From contig CANRNN010000001.1 of NCBI GenBank assembly GCA_947632025.1, forward strand, positions 186,001 to 250,000: DNA of 64,000 bases, given 5' to 3'. A program made the translations under genes and the position numbers. Below, piece by piece: positions 1 to 6,153 of the stretch (position 1 is the stretch's first letter; every line of letters starts with the position of its first letter). Under the pieces are notes generated by a model, which searched no databases, was not told where the DNA came from, and saw only the letters and a list, made by a program, of their open reading frames with translations. Origin of the DNA: an uncultured Clostridia bacterium (lineage in GTDB: Bacteria; Bacillota; Clostridia; Oscillospirales; Ruminococcaceae).

Positions 1-22
1 CGCTTAAAAAATAGCTTTACAA

Positions 23-247
23 TCACAATCTTCCACCCCGTGCAATGGTTTTACATACATCTCCGATTATACCGCAAATCCAATTTAACAAGAAAATAAT
101 AAAAAAGAGTTGAAGCATAAAAGGCAACGTACCAAAAACAAGATCAGCAAAGGTTACACTCTCAAGCTCACCGGAATGCAAAAGAGCCTTAAACCAATCA
201 CCCCAACCTATAAGCTCCAAAAACTTAACGATAGCCATATCATCCAT
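23..247 (-). CDS. Small phage membrane protein (74 aa)
   Basis: Unrecognised by sequence. It has one strong hydrophobic segment at about residues 40-62 (LPFMLQLFFIIFLLNWICG) followed by a basic tail (KTIARGGRL), the layout of inovirus minor coat or assembly proteins. The start ATG at 247 has a GAAGGTAG ribosome site; a second in-frame ATG is at 238. It overlaps the end of the upstream gene by 8 bases, so the two are probably translationally coupled. By position in an Ff-like order it sits between pVI-like proteins and the expected Zot gene. Function unknown. Confidence 0.6.
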   Translation of the reverse strand: MDDMAIVKFLELIGWGDWFKALLHSGELESVTFADLVFGTLPFMLQLFFIIFLLNWICGIIGDVCKTIARGGRL

Positions 248-923
248 AATATTTAACTACCTTCTTTCTGCGGAAAGCCTTACCCACGAGCTTAAACGCA
301 CCGACGATAAGAAAAATAAGGAGAATACCCTCGGTGACAGTATACTCGCTGATCGGCTTTGTCATAATAGTATAATCATCAGCTGGGGACACTCTCTCGA
401 CGATCTCGTGATAACCTTCCGAACCGACAGGATAAAACGGACTATAAGGCGACACGTCAGGAAGTCCATTATCGTCATCATCGACAAGCCACCCCCAGTC
501 AGACTGACCGTCGCCCGTAAAATCCGGCAAAGGTACTAATACATCATCATTTTCACCGTCGCCGTCAAAATCTACAATAAACCCGTTATCGTTGCCGGTA
601 ACAATATCAGTATCAACATACTCGGAGATCTCGAAACCGTCAAGAACCTTATACTGCGGAATTCCAAGACCTATCTCGTTGCCTTTGTTACACAAGCAGT
701 AGCCATCATCAAGGCTGGGGATCAGGGTATCAAGGGTGTAGATCACCTGCTCGGAATCGTTCGCGCCGTCGCCGTCACTGTCGTACTCATAAACGATCTC
801 GGTAATTATGTTCCCTGCAGCGTCAACTGTCTTTTTGATGATGTAATTTATTCCGGTTTCAATAGCCTTAGTAAGAGCAGCATCTAAAGCTTGTAAAACA
901 AGAGCAATAATTATATCTTCCAT
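240..923 (-). CDS. Phage protein with acidic Asp/Gly repeats and C-terminal anchor (227 aa)
   Basis: No family recognised. Four Asp-rich loops resembling calcium-binding loops are visible: DSDGDGANDSE (about 48-58), DFDGDGENDD (about 118-127), DFTGDGQSD (about 134-142) and DDDDNGLPD (about 147-155). A hydrophobic segment (ILLIFLIVGAFKLVG, about 200-214) and a basic tail (RRKKVVK) close the protein, which predicts the acidic part on the outer face. There is no convincing N-terminal signal peptide. It lies in the virion-structure block of the prophage, so a minor virion or host-contact protein is an inference. Calcium binding is predicted from the loops only. Confidence 0.6.
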   Translation of the reverse strand: MEDIIIALVLQALDAALTKAIETGINYIIKKTVDAAGNIITEIVYEYDSDGDGANDSEQVIYTLDTLIPSLDDGYCLCNKGNEIGLGIPQYKVLDGFEISEYVDTDIVTGNDNGFIVDFDGDGENDDVLVPLPDFTGDGQSDWGWLVDDDDNGLPDVSPYSPFYPVGSEGYHEIVERVSPADDYTIMTKPISEYTVTEGILLIFLIVGAFKLVGKAFRRKKVVKYYG

Positions 924-931
924 AATTTACC

Positions 932-1111
932 TCAATCAAAAATTTTACCTAAAAACCAAGCGACAATGGACAAAACCGCAAAACCTATCAAAAGCCTCAG
1001 AGCAGTAATCTTAAAAGAGCCAAAATCGAACAAAACAGAACCGAAAAAGTTCCGTCCGGTATTAAACAACCACTCCCCTACCTCTTTAAAATTACTCAAA
1101 TCAAATGACAT
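932..1111 (-). CDS. Small phage membrane protein (59 aa)
   Basis: Start chosen at the ATG at 1111 (MSFDLSNFKE), which follows a GGTGAG ribosome site; a longer reading to 1147 would overlap the preceding gene. Residues about 34-55 form one membrane span (ITALRLLIGFAVLSIVAW). It lies 4 bases after the adsorption-type protein, the place of pVI in Ff phages, where pVI caps the virion end together with pIII. The pVI-like role is inferred from position and topology only. Confidence 0.55.
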   Translation of the reverse strand: MSFDLSNFKEVGEWLFNTGRNFFGSVLFDFGSFKITALRLLIGFAVLSIVAWFLGKIFD

Positions 1112-1115
1112 GATC

Positions 1116-2795
1116 TCACCGTCCCAAAATACGACCAAGAACAACAAAAGTCAAACCAATACAAAGTAATGTAAAGATCTCAGGCGGACAAAAATCGAAA
1201 AAAGCAGCAAAAAAATGACGAATACCGCTTGATTCTTCAAGAGCAGAATTAAGATACTCATCAAGAGGGTCTGTATTGACATCTACATCAGGAAGCGCAC
1301 CCGTTCCCCCTGCCCCGCCATTAACGTTGATATTGATATCCGGTACACTAACATTAACATCGACACCGACATCAACGGATCCGCTAACATCAATCTGACC
1401 GCCGACTGTCACATTACCACCAACAGTTCCGCCGGAGGAGCTTCCGCCCTCGTTGGTAACGTAGGTATAATTGTTTGTAATGTACTCATTAACGGTCGAG
1501 CTCTGACCTGTATCGGGATTTGTTATCGTATAATCATACACAGTATCGCCCTCAACAGTAATGTAATAGTTATCGGGTATACGCTGAGTATCAATATGAT
1601 AATCAAGCTCAATAGGTGTAGAGCTGCAAAAATACCCCATATCTTCCCCACTGCCGATATCGCAGGATTCGTCATGAGCCGCGACAGACTTACCAAAATG
1701 AGATCCACCAACAGTAGACATATCAAGAGTTAAGCCTAAATCATCGGCACAAACTAAACTACAAAAAACATCAGAAGGTATAGTAAAATATACACCGGAC
1801 TTACGGGTTCTATTAGAAAAATCTTGCAAAGATAGGTACTGTTCGACATAAAAACGACCCTTAGCACTAGAATCAGAAAGAGAGAAATCGAAGTAAGAAT
1901 AATATGAATCAGTACATATATCTTTGGAACCATTAAAATCCTCAAGAGATGGTTCAAACGCTAACCATTCCAGAAACAAATTACTATCGCCGCCACCACC
2001 GGGAACAAAATCTGATATGCTGAAAACAGCGTGAAACTGAAAAGTACCGAAATACATATGATCGCCATCGGTATAATAAGGGATCATATAAATCTCATCG
2101 CCACCGCCGAGAGGAACAAAACCACCTTGTGATAAACTATACCAAGTAAGGCGGGGACAAGTTAAACTATCCCCCTTTTCTGAATATCGAGGATCATTTC
2201 GCCAGCTCATTATATTTCGCGTGTTCTTTGGGGTGCGGGTGGTGTCGGAAGTAATTACGTCCTTAAAGACTTCTGATGGAACAGTAACTGGATCCACAGT
2301 ATTAGGATTTTTAATATCATACTCAAAATCAGACCCTCCTGCAGCTTCATATAAATAACGAGCCTTTGCATATGTACAAAACTCATCCCAATCAATATGA
2401 TGAGATTGCATATAAGTTTGATAATCATACTCCCATTTATATTGCATTAAATAATCATCTGAAAAAGTACCAGAAGAATCAATCATATCAACAGACTTTG
2501 GAGTAGAAAAGCCACAAGTACGAGAATCATCGTAAATATCATAAGCATTTTCTTTACATAGCCCATACCACAAATCAAAATAATCCGAATCAAACTCACC
2601 AGATTCAATCATAGATCTAATATCATCGCCTTCAGAAACAAGATCTACAAAATAATCTACAAATTTCTGATAAAACGGAGATGTTTTATCTAAAGTGGAA
2701 GGAGATGCTTTGTCTAAAGTAAAAGCGGAAACACTCAAACAAACAGAAAAAAATACAAAAACAGAAACTAAACAAAAAGCAGCCACCCTTTTCAA
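1116..2795 (-). CDS. Secreted, membrane-anchored adsorption-type protein (pIII-like)
   Basis: A large protein (about 559 aa) with a signal peptide (LKRVAAFCLVSVFVFFSVC, cleavage near VSA), a long Cys- and Tyr-containing ectodomain, a Ser/Gly linker (GGSSSGG), a Val/Asp-alternating stretch (QIDVSGSVDVGVDVNVSVP), and a C-terminal hydrophobic anchor (FTLLCIGLTFVVLGRILGR). This is the architecture of inovirus pIII: outer receptor-binding domains, flexible linker, membrane/virion anchor. TTG at 2795 is preferred as start because it follows an AAGGGGG ribosome site and puts the signal peptide at the N-terminus; the frame is open to 2846. Sequence identity to known pIII was not tested. Confidence 0.6.
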   Translation of the reverse strand: MKRVAAFCLVSVFVFFSVCLSVSAFTLDKASPSTLDKTSPFYQKFVDYFVDLVSEGDDIRSMIESGEFDSDYFDLWYGLCKENAYDIYDDSRTCGFSTPKSVDMIDSSGTFSDDYLMQYKWEYDYQTYMQSHHIDWDEFCTYAKARYLYEAAGGSDFEYDIKNPNTVDPVTVPSEVFKDVITSDTTRTPKNTRNIMSWRNDPRYSEKGDSLTCPRLTWYSLSQGGFVPLGGGDEIYMIPYYTDGDHMYFGTFQFHAVFSISDFVPGGGGDSNLFLEWLAFEPSLEDFNGSKDICTDSYYSYFDFSLSDSSAKGRFYVEQYLSLQDFSNRTRKSGVYFTIPSDVFCSLVCADDLGLTLDMSTVGGSHFGKSVAAHDESCDIGSGEDMGYFCSSTPIELDYHIDTQRIPDNYYITVEGDTVYDYTITNPDTGQSSTVNEYITNNYTYVTNEGGSSSGGTVGGNVTVGGQIDVSGSVDVGVDVNVSVPDININVNGGAGGTGALPDVDVNTDPLDEYLNSALEESSGIRHFFAAFFDFCPPEIFTLLCIGLTFVVLGRILGR

Positions 2796-2810
2796 AATAA
2801 AACAACCCCC

Positions 2811-2839
2811 TTGACAAAATCCACCAAAAGTATTATAAT
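2811..2839 (+). promoter_or_regulatory. SigA-type promoter of the moron gene
   Basis: TTGACA at 2811-2816 and TATAAT at 2834-2839 with a 17-base spacer, reading right, opposite to the surrounding phage structural genes. It lies just upstream of the start of the leftward adsorption-type gene. Confidence 0.8.
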
Positions 2840-2859
2840 AATACAAGAGGTGATGATAA

Positions 2860-3153
2860 ATGAGTATAAGCTATATCTTAACAATTGTATACATATTCCT
2901 AATAATACACATTTTCAAAAGTGCAAGCAAAGGAATAAACGCATACAAAGAAAAAGAAGTATTAACATTCATAGGAATAGCAGACGGAATATTGAACTTA
3001 ATATTTGTAATTGTAAGTATTATCAAAGGATCATTTGAAAAAACAATGATAACAACAATAATACTTGCAATTATAATGATAACTTTTTGCTGCCTACTGA
3101 ATAAAATTCAAAAAGCGATAATAGACAACTACTATAAAAAACAACAAAAATAA
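2860..3153 (+). CDS. Moron-like membrane protein (97 aa)
   Basis: Unrecognised. About three membrane spans (near 4-18, 38-56 and 65-83) with Lys-rich loops and tail. The ribosome site is GAGGTGAT before ATG 2860. It reads against the structural genes on both sides and has its own consensus promoter (2811-2839) and its own intrinsic terminator (3159-3181), the classic signature of a moron expressed from the prophage. It is very AT-rich. Superinfection exclusion or another lysogen-benefit role is possible but not shown. Confidence 0.7.
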   Translation: MSISYILTIVYIFLIIHIFKSASKGINAYKEKEVLTFIGIADGILNLIFVIVSIIKGSFEKTMITTIILAIIMITFCCLLNKIQKAIIDNYYKKQQK

Positions 3154-3158
3154 ACTAC

Positions 3159-3181
3159 AGACCGCTTCGGCGGTCTTTTTT
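3159..3181 (+). terminator. Intrinsic terminator of the moron gene
   Basis: 7-bp stem AGACCGC/GCGGTCT with a TTCG tetraloop, followed by a run of T. Confidence 0.9.
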
Positions 3182-3253
3182 CTGCTCTTTCTTAGTCACT
3201 GCCGTTCTGATCGGCGCGGCAGTGATTAAGAAAAAACACAAAATGCGGAAAAT

Positions 3254-3279
3254 AAGGGGCAAGGGTAAACTTGCCCCTT
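3254..3279 (-). terminator. Terminator after the major coat gene
   Basis: 10-bp perfect stem AAGGGGCAAG/CTTGCCCCTT with a 6-base loop, followed on the minus strand by T-rich sequence. It sits directly downstream of the coat gene, as the central terminator after gene VIII does in Ff phages. A further hairpin (CACTGCCG/CGGCAGTG, 3197-3225) lies between it and the moron terminator. Confidence 0.8.
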
Positions 3280-3286
3280 TTCCCTG

Positions 3287-3457
3287 TTAGCGACCACGTC
3301 CGAAAGCAGAAACAATCTTACGCAATGATCTGATTGCAAGACCTACAAACGTTACAGAAAGAAACGCAAGTGCAATCTCATTTTCAGCAGCAGAAGAACC
3401 TACATTAGTAATGAGATTTATGAAAGACGTTGAGCCCGTAGTAATTGTTTCCCACAT
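3287..3457 (-). CDS. Major coat protein, inovirus type (56 aa)
   Basis: Architecture of filamentous-phage pVIII: a short N-terminal part, a hydrophobic span (EIALAFLSVTFVGLAIRSL, about residues 26-44) and a basic C-terminus (RKIVSAFGRGR) that would face the packaged DNA. ATG 3457 has an ideal AGGAGG ribosome site 7 bases upstream. A second in-frame ATG at 3523 also has an ideal GGAGG site and would add 22 residues (MPFNILPLVAMSSS...) without a signal-peptide pattern. I take the short form as the coat, inserted without a leader as in Pf3; the long form cannot be excluded. Confidence 0.65.
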   Translation of the reverse strand: MWETITTGSTSFINLITNVGSSAAENEIALAFLSVTFVGLAIRSLRKIVSAFGRGR

Positions 3458-3524
3458 AGTACCACCTCCTTCCAAAGACGGTGACGAAGACATAGCCACC
3501 AAAGGTAAAATATTAAAAGGCATT

Positions 3525-3746
3525 TTACAACCTCCTTTCAAAAACAAAAACACGAAATAAACTTAAAAGACCATAAAAAGCAGCAGTACCAAATAAAACA
3601 GAAACTATAATGATACACAAAGGATTTTCAAGAAACGAGCTGAACAAACCGCCGATAAAATCAGGAAGATCAGAAAAAGAATCAGCTAGTAACTGCCAAG
3701 CTTCATCACAATATTCACCCAACTGCTCATAATAAGAATCGTTCAC
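3525..3746 (-). CDS. Small phage membrane protein (73 aa)
   Basis: Acidic N-terminal half (NDSYYEQLGEYCDEAW), one membrane span (about 43-62, CIIIVSVLFGTAAFYGLLSL) and a basic end (FERRL). The GTG start at 3746 overlaps the stop of the preceding 35-residue gene. Its end is 2 bases before the upstream coat start at 3523. Position matches pIX of Ff phages, although it is about twice as long. Minor coat protein by inference. Confidence 0.6.
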   Translation of the reverse strand: MNDSYYEQLGEYCDEAWQLLADSFSDLPDFIGGLFSSFLENPLCIIIVSVLFGTAAFYGLLSLFRVFVFERRL

Positions 3747-3853
3747 TACTTACCACCTTTACCGCCTTTGCCGACGAAAAGACCGAGAATAAGAAAGATG
3801 ACAAGAAATAAACCGGAAATAATAGTGAGCCATTGAAGAAAAGTCAACAGCAT
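3746..3853 (-). CDS. Tiny phage membrane protein, pVII-like (35 aa)
   Basis: Almost entirely hydrophobic (LLTFLQWLTIISGLFLVIF...) with a Gly/Lys tail (GKGGKGGK). Start ATG 3853 follows an AAGGTGAT ribosome site, 7 bases after the end of the upstream gene; a longer reading to 3931 would run into that gene. Length and place match the 33-residue pVII of Ff phages, which starts virion assembly. Function inferred from order. Confidence 0.5.
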   Translation of the reverse strand: MLLTFLQWLTIISGLFLVIFLILGLFVGKGGKGGK

Positions 3854-3860
3854 AATATTA

Positions 3861-4139
3861 TCACCTTGCCTTAAGTTCCATCGGTTCCAAAATCTCAAAG
3901 CCACAGATGCGACCATTAAGATCCGAATCAAAATCGACCTGAGAAGATACCATCTGATTTAACGTACCTTCGGAAAGACCCAGAGCATTGACTAACTGAG
4001 AAGAAAGGAACTTCTTATCTGCCTTAGTTCCGACAACATGCTCATTTTTTACAAGCATAAACAGATTTACACCGGTAATCCTCTCATTCTGCTGATTCAA
4101 AAAATCTACCTTCTGATAACCTGTTACAAAAACTTTCAT
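3861..4139 (-). CDS. Candidate phage ssDNA-binding protein (92 aa)
   Basis: A small soluble protein beginning MKVFVTGYQKVDFLNQQ and ending in a short beta-rich stretch (GRICGFEILEP). Similar small proteins are common in Gram-positive inovirus-like and rolling-circle elements next to coat genes, where they take the place of gene V protein, which coats the single strand before packaging. I see no diagnostic residues, so the role rests on position, size and a general resemblance. Ribosome site AAGGAGG lies 6-8 bases upstream of the ATG. Confidence 0.45.
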   Translation of the reverse strand: MKVFVTGYQKVDFLNQQNERITGVNLFMLVKNEHVVGTKADKKFLSSQLVNALGLSEGTLNQMVSSQVDFDSDLNGRICGFEILEPMELKAR

Positions 4140-4233
4140 AATAAAACCTCCTTAAGTACCCTGTTATGGGGTGTTAATGTAATATGCCTTGCGGCTGGTA
4201 GTCGTCGTGACCCGGACGACCAACGGGGAGAGA

Positions 4234-4482
4234 TTAAACTAAGGTTTCACGATAATTAAAGCCGTCAAGAAAAACACGAGCTTCATCTTCTGAGGTAAAT
4301 TCAAAAAAATTAACGACACTATAAGAATCAACAGAATAGAACCCGACAGATTCAACGAAATCCTTAAAATCTACCGCCGGCTCATAACCATTATCAAACT
4401 TAAAAAGATAACCTCTAAAAACAGAATGTCGCAAGCCGGAAATATTCTCTTTCAATACAAAACGATAAACTTTTACAAACAT
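4234..4482 (-). CDS. Hypothetical phage protein (82 aa), first gene of the leftward operon
   Basis: Unrecognised soluble protein rich in Phe, Tyr and Val (MFVKVYRFVLKENISG...), with an acidic segment FTSEDEARVFLDGF near the end. It is the first gene after the repressor-controlled divergent promoter region, so it is probably expressed early in induction. The 94 bases between it and the next gene hold a GTCGTCC/GGACGAC-type hairpin near 4200-4222 but no other open frame that I can support. Confidence 0.55.
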   Translation of the reverse strand: MFVKVYRFVLKENISGLRHSVFRGYLFKFDNGYEPAVDFKDFVESVGFYSVDSYSVVNFFEFTSEDEARVFLDGFNYRETLV

Positions 4483-4547
4483 AATTTTTCTTCCTTTCTT
4501 ACTTACCCGGTACAGGGCGAATAATAGACAAAAACTTGTCTAAAAAC

Positions 4548-4600
4548 ATTATAACATAAATTGTTCCAAAATGGAACTGTCAAATGTTCCAAAAAAGAAC
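4548..4600. promoter_or_regulatory. Divergent phage control region with two operators
   Basis: A leftward promoter has an extended -10 (TGTTATAAT on the minus strand, hexamer at 4548-4553). Upstream, GTTCC-AAAAT-GGAAC (4563-4577) is a perfect 5-bp palindrome and GTTCC-AAAAA-AGAAC (4586-4600) a near copy; their centres are 23 bp apart, about two helical turns. The first covers the -35 region of the leftward promoter. They are the natural sites for the adjacent XRE protein. A TAAAAT at 4623-4628 may be the -10 of the repressor gene. Confidence 0.6.
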
Positions 4601-4648
4601 ACAACGAATTATGCAAAAGTGCTAAAATAGAACTAAGGAGGAGTAAAA

Positions 4649-4867
4649 ATGTTGTTCAAGGAAAATTTTGTAACAAACATAAAACGGGCAAGAAAAGATG
4701 CAAAATTAACACAACAAGAAGTAGCAGATAAAATAAACACATCAAGATCTAACATAACAAAATATGAAATAGGACTGCTTGAACCAAACATAGACACCAT
4801 AGGGCAACTAGCCGAACTATACAATGTTAGTACGGATTGGCTTTTTGGAATTAAAAAAACCAACTAG
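4649..4867 (+). CDS. XRE-family phage repressor (72 aa)
   Basis: A single helix-turn-helix domain of the HTH_3/XRE type: RARKDAKLTQQEVADKINTS then RSNITKYEIGLLEPN, with the usual LYNVSTDWLFG C-terminal motif. At 72 aa it is domain-only, like many small lysogeny repressors of Gram-positive phages. Ribosome site AAGGAGGAG is 6 bases upstream. It is divergent from the structural operon across two operator-like palindromes and probably represses it and itself. Confidence 0.85.
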   Translation: MLFKENFVTNIKRARKDAKLTQQEVADKINTSRSNITKYEIGLLEPNIDTIGQLAELYNVSTDWLFGIKKTN

Positions 4868-4879
4868 GAGGAGAAAAAT

Positions 4880-5272
4880 ATGAAAACAGTAATGAAAATA
4901 ACATCGGTTCTCAACATAATCTTCGGACTACATTACTTAACACTTGCAATTATAACAATTTTTGCAACAGGCTTTACAGCATTATTGAGTCTTGCTACAT
5001 TTTCAACAGCGATCATAGGCGGTACGTTAGGATTAATTATAATGGTACTTTTTTGCTTATTACTTACAATCATATATGGAATGGGAGGTATATGGACATT
5101 AAAAGGAGATAAGAAGAAAGCATTATTATGTATGATGATTGCGTTAGGTATATCATTGATATCACTTATTATTGCAATAATACATCCAAAAATAAAAGTA
5201 TCTTTTGTAGATATAATAGCTCTAATTCTACCCATAGTTCACGGATATTTAGTTATACAAACAGAAGAATAA
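4880..5272 (+). CDS. Four-span membrane protein of the prophage (130 aa)
   Basis: Unrecognised. Hydrophobic segments at about residues 8-30, 33-68, 80-100 and 106-124, with a KGDKKK cytosolic loop. It follows the repressor by 12 bases with its own AGGAGGAG ribosome site, so it is expressed from the lysogeny transcript. Genes in this place often give superinfection immunity, but nothing in the sequence proves that. Confidence 0.65.
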   Translation: MKTVMKITSVLNIIFGLHYLTLAIITIFATGFTALLSLATFSTAIIGGTLGLIIMVLFCLLLTIIYGMGGIWTLKGDKKKALLCMMIALGISLISLIIAIIHPKIKVSFVDIIALILPIVHGYLVIQTEE

Positions 5273-5281
5273 AAATACCTC

Positions 5282-5310
5282 TTGACACTTTCATCAAAAA
5301 GTGATATAAT
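5282..5310 (+). promoter_or_regulatory. SigA-type promoter of the 45-aa gene
   Basis: TTGACA 5282-5287, 17-base spacer, TATAAT 5305-5310. Confidence 0.8.
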
Positions 5311-5353
5311 AATCTTACCAAAGATAATGAAATTTGAGTAAGGAGGTGTTCTT

Positions 5354-5491
5354 ATGAACATGACAGAAGTTGCACGCTTGATCCAAGGACTGAGATCTGC
5401 AGGCTGGACTGAAAAACAGATTAACGATTTCCTTATGTGGATCGAATCCGGAGAAGAACAATATAAACCTAAGGATTCAGAGAAAAAGTAA
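5354..5491 (+). CDS. Small conserved-looking protein (45 aa)
   Basis: Reads MNMTEVARLIQGLRSAGW, then TEKQINDFLMWIESG and a charged tail. The first part looks like a helical pair (two short amphipathic helices around AGWTEKQI), as in small DNA-binding or adaptor proteins. It has a perfect promoter (5282-5310), an AAGGAGGTG ribosome site and a dedicated terminator (5498-5525), so it is a complete monocistronic unit. No family name is offered. Confidence 0.65.
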   Translation: MNMTEVARLIQGLRSAGWTEKQINDFLMWIESGEEQYKPKDSEKK

Positions 5492-5497
5492 ATTTTC

Positions 5498-5525
5498 ATT
5501 CTCCCCAAAAAGGGAGAATTTTTTT
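5498..5525 (+). terminator. Intrinsic terminator of the 45-aa gene
   Basis: 8-bp stem ATTCTCCC/GGGAGAAT followed by seven T. Confidence 0.9.
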
Positions 5526-5630
5526 ATTGTCAATTAAATGACATTTTTTTACTTTTCTAAATTTGTAATATATTTCCAATAGCTTATAATTCGTTTTATA
5601 ATGCCATTTTACAATTGTTTGTTTGTAATT

Positions 5631-5735
5631 TGTATGCCCGTATTACTATACGGGCATACAAGCGCCGCTGCGCGGCGGGACGCACGCCCCAGAGGGGTGC
5701 GCTCTCCCCGCCGCGCCGATGAGCGAGGCGGCGCT
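5631..5735. repeat. Two adjacent strong hairpins in non-coding phage-end DNA
   Basis: The first is a perfect 12-bp stem TGTATGCCCGTA/TACGGGCATACA (5631-5660) with loop TTACTA. The second (5661-5735) has three nested helices: AGCGCCGC/GCGGCGCT (outer), GCGCGGCGGG/CCCGCCGCGC (middle) and CGCACGCCCC/GGGGTGCG with one bulge (inner). Its GC content is far above that of the neighbouring phage genes. It could be a packaging or replication signal of the phage, or a dispersed palindromic repeat. The open frames across it look like low-complexity shadows. Between 5526 and 5630 I see nothing. Confidence 0.6.
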
Positions 5736-5779
5736 TTCTCCGTTTTCCCTCGTTTTCCGTCGTGTAATGCTGTCTTGTT

Positions 5780-5998
5780 GTCCATTGACCTCATTATGAG
5801 TTATAGCACATCTGAGAGCATCCGTCAAGGGACGGGTAGTATTTTTTGCTTTGCAAAAAATCTCCACCCTCTGAAATTCGTTTCTGCAAGCTGATAATAC
5901 AATGAAATAACGCGGACAAGACTTAACGCTTGCAGACGTATTTCGCCCTTGACTGATGTTCTCAGATGTGCGTTTTGCTGGTTATGAGGTCAATGGAC
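5780..5998. repeat. Long imperfect inverted repeat with 15-bp perfect ends
   Basis: GTCCATTGACCTCAT (5780-5794) is repeated exactly in inverse at 5984-5998. Inside, GCACATCTGAG (5806-5816) pairs with 5961-5971, a GTCAAGGG block (5824-5831) with 5947-5955, and a further block ending CTGCAAGC (about 5872-5891) with 5929-5945. The whole 219-bp unit folds as one interrupted hairpin. It is coding-free, as in MITE-like elements or phage origin/packaging structures. Confidence 0.65.
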
Positions 5999-6011
5999 AG
6001 ACACGACAAAG

Positions 6012-6037
6012 AGCCCGAAGGGGAAGCTCTTCGGGCT
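6012..6037 (-). terminator. Hairpin downstream of the 19-aa reading frame
   Basis: 9-bp stem AGCCCGAAG/CTTCGGGCT with an 8-base loop. The T-run after it on the minus strand is weak (CTTTGTCG), so termination is only probable. Confidence 0.5.
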
Positions 6038-6067
6038 GTGTGTTATGTCGATCTGGTGGGGGCTTGC

Positions 6068-6127
6068 TTATCCGTCGTCCGCATCGGCGCTTATAACTTC
6101 AAAGTCGAGCCAATCTACTTCTTTCAT
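6068..6127 (-). CDS. Possible 19-residue acidic peptide gene
   Basis: ATG 6127 follows a strong AAAGGTGGTGAT ribosome site and reads MKEVDWLDFEVISADADDG to a TAA; a terminator-like hairpin follows at 6012-6037. Eight of 19 residues are Asp or Glu. It lies between the long inverted repeat and attR. No promoter is clear upstream because that sequence is the tRNA fragment. Short length makes chance plausible; the ribosome site is the main support. Confidence 0.35.
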   Translation of the reverse strand: MKEVDWLDFEVISADADDG

Positions 6128-6153
6128 ATAATCACCACCTTTCTTTTAATCAG

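Noticed and set aside
240-923. A dockerin domain in the Asp-rich phage protein
   Set aside because: The loops repeat, but the conserved dockerin helices and paired repeat spacing are missing.
5601-5894. Open frames across the GC-rich palindromes near the phage end
   Set aside because: Arg/Ala/Gly-rich low-complexity translations of hairpin DNA, none with a ribosome site.
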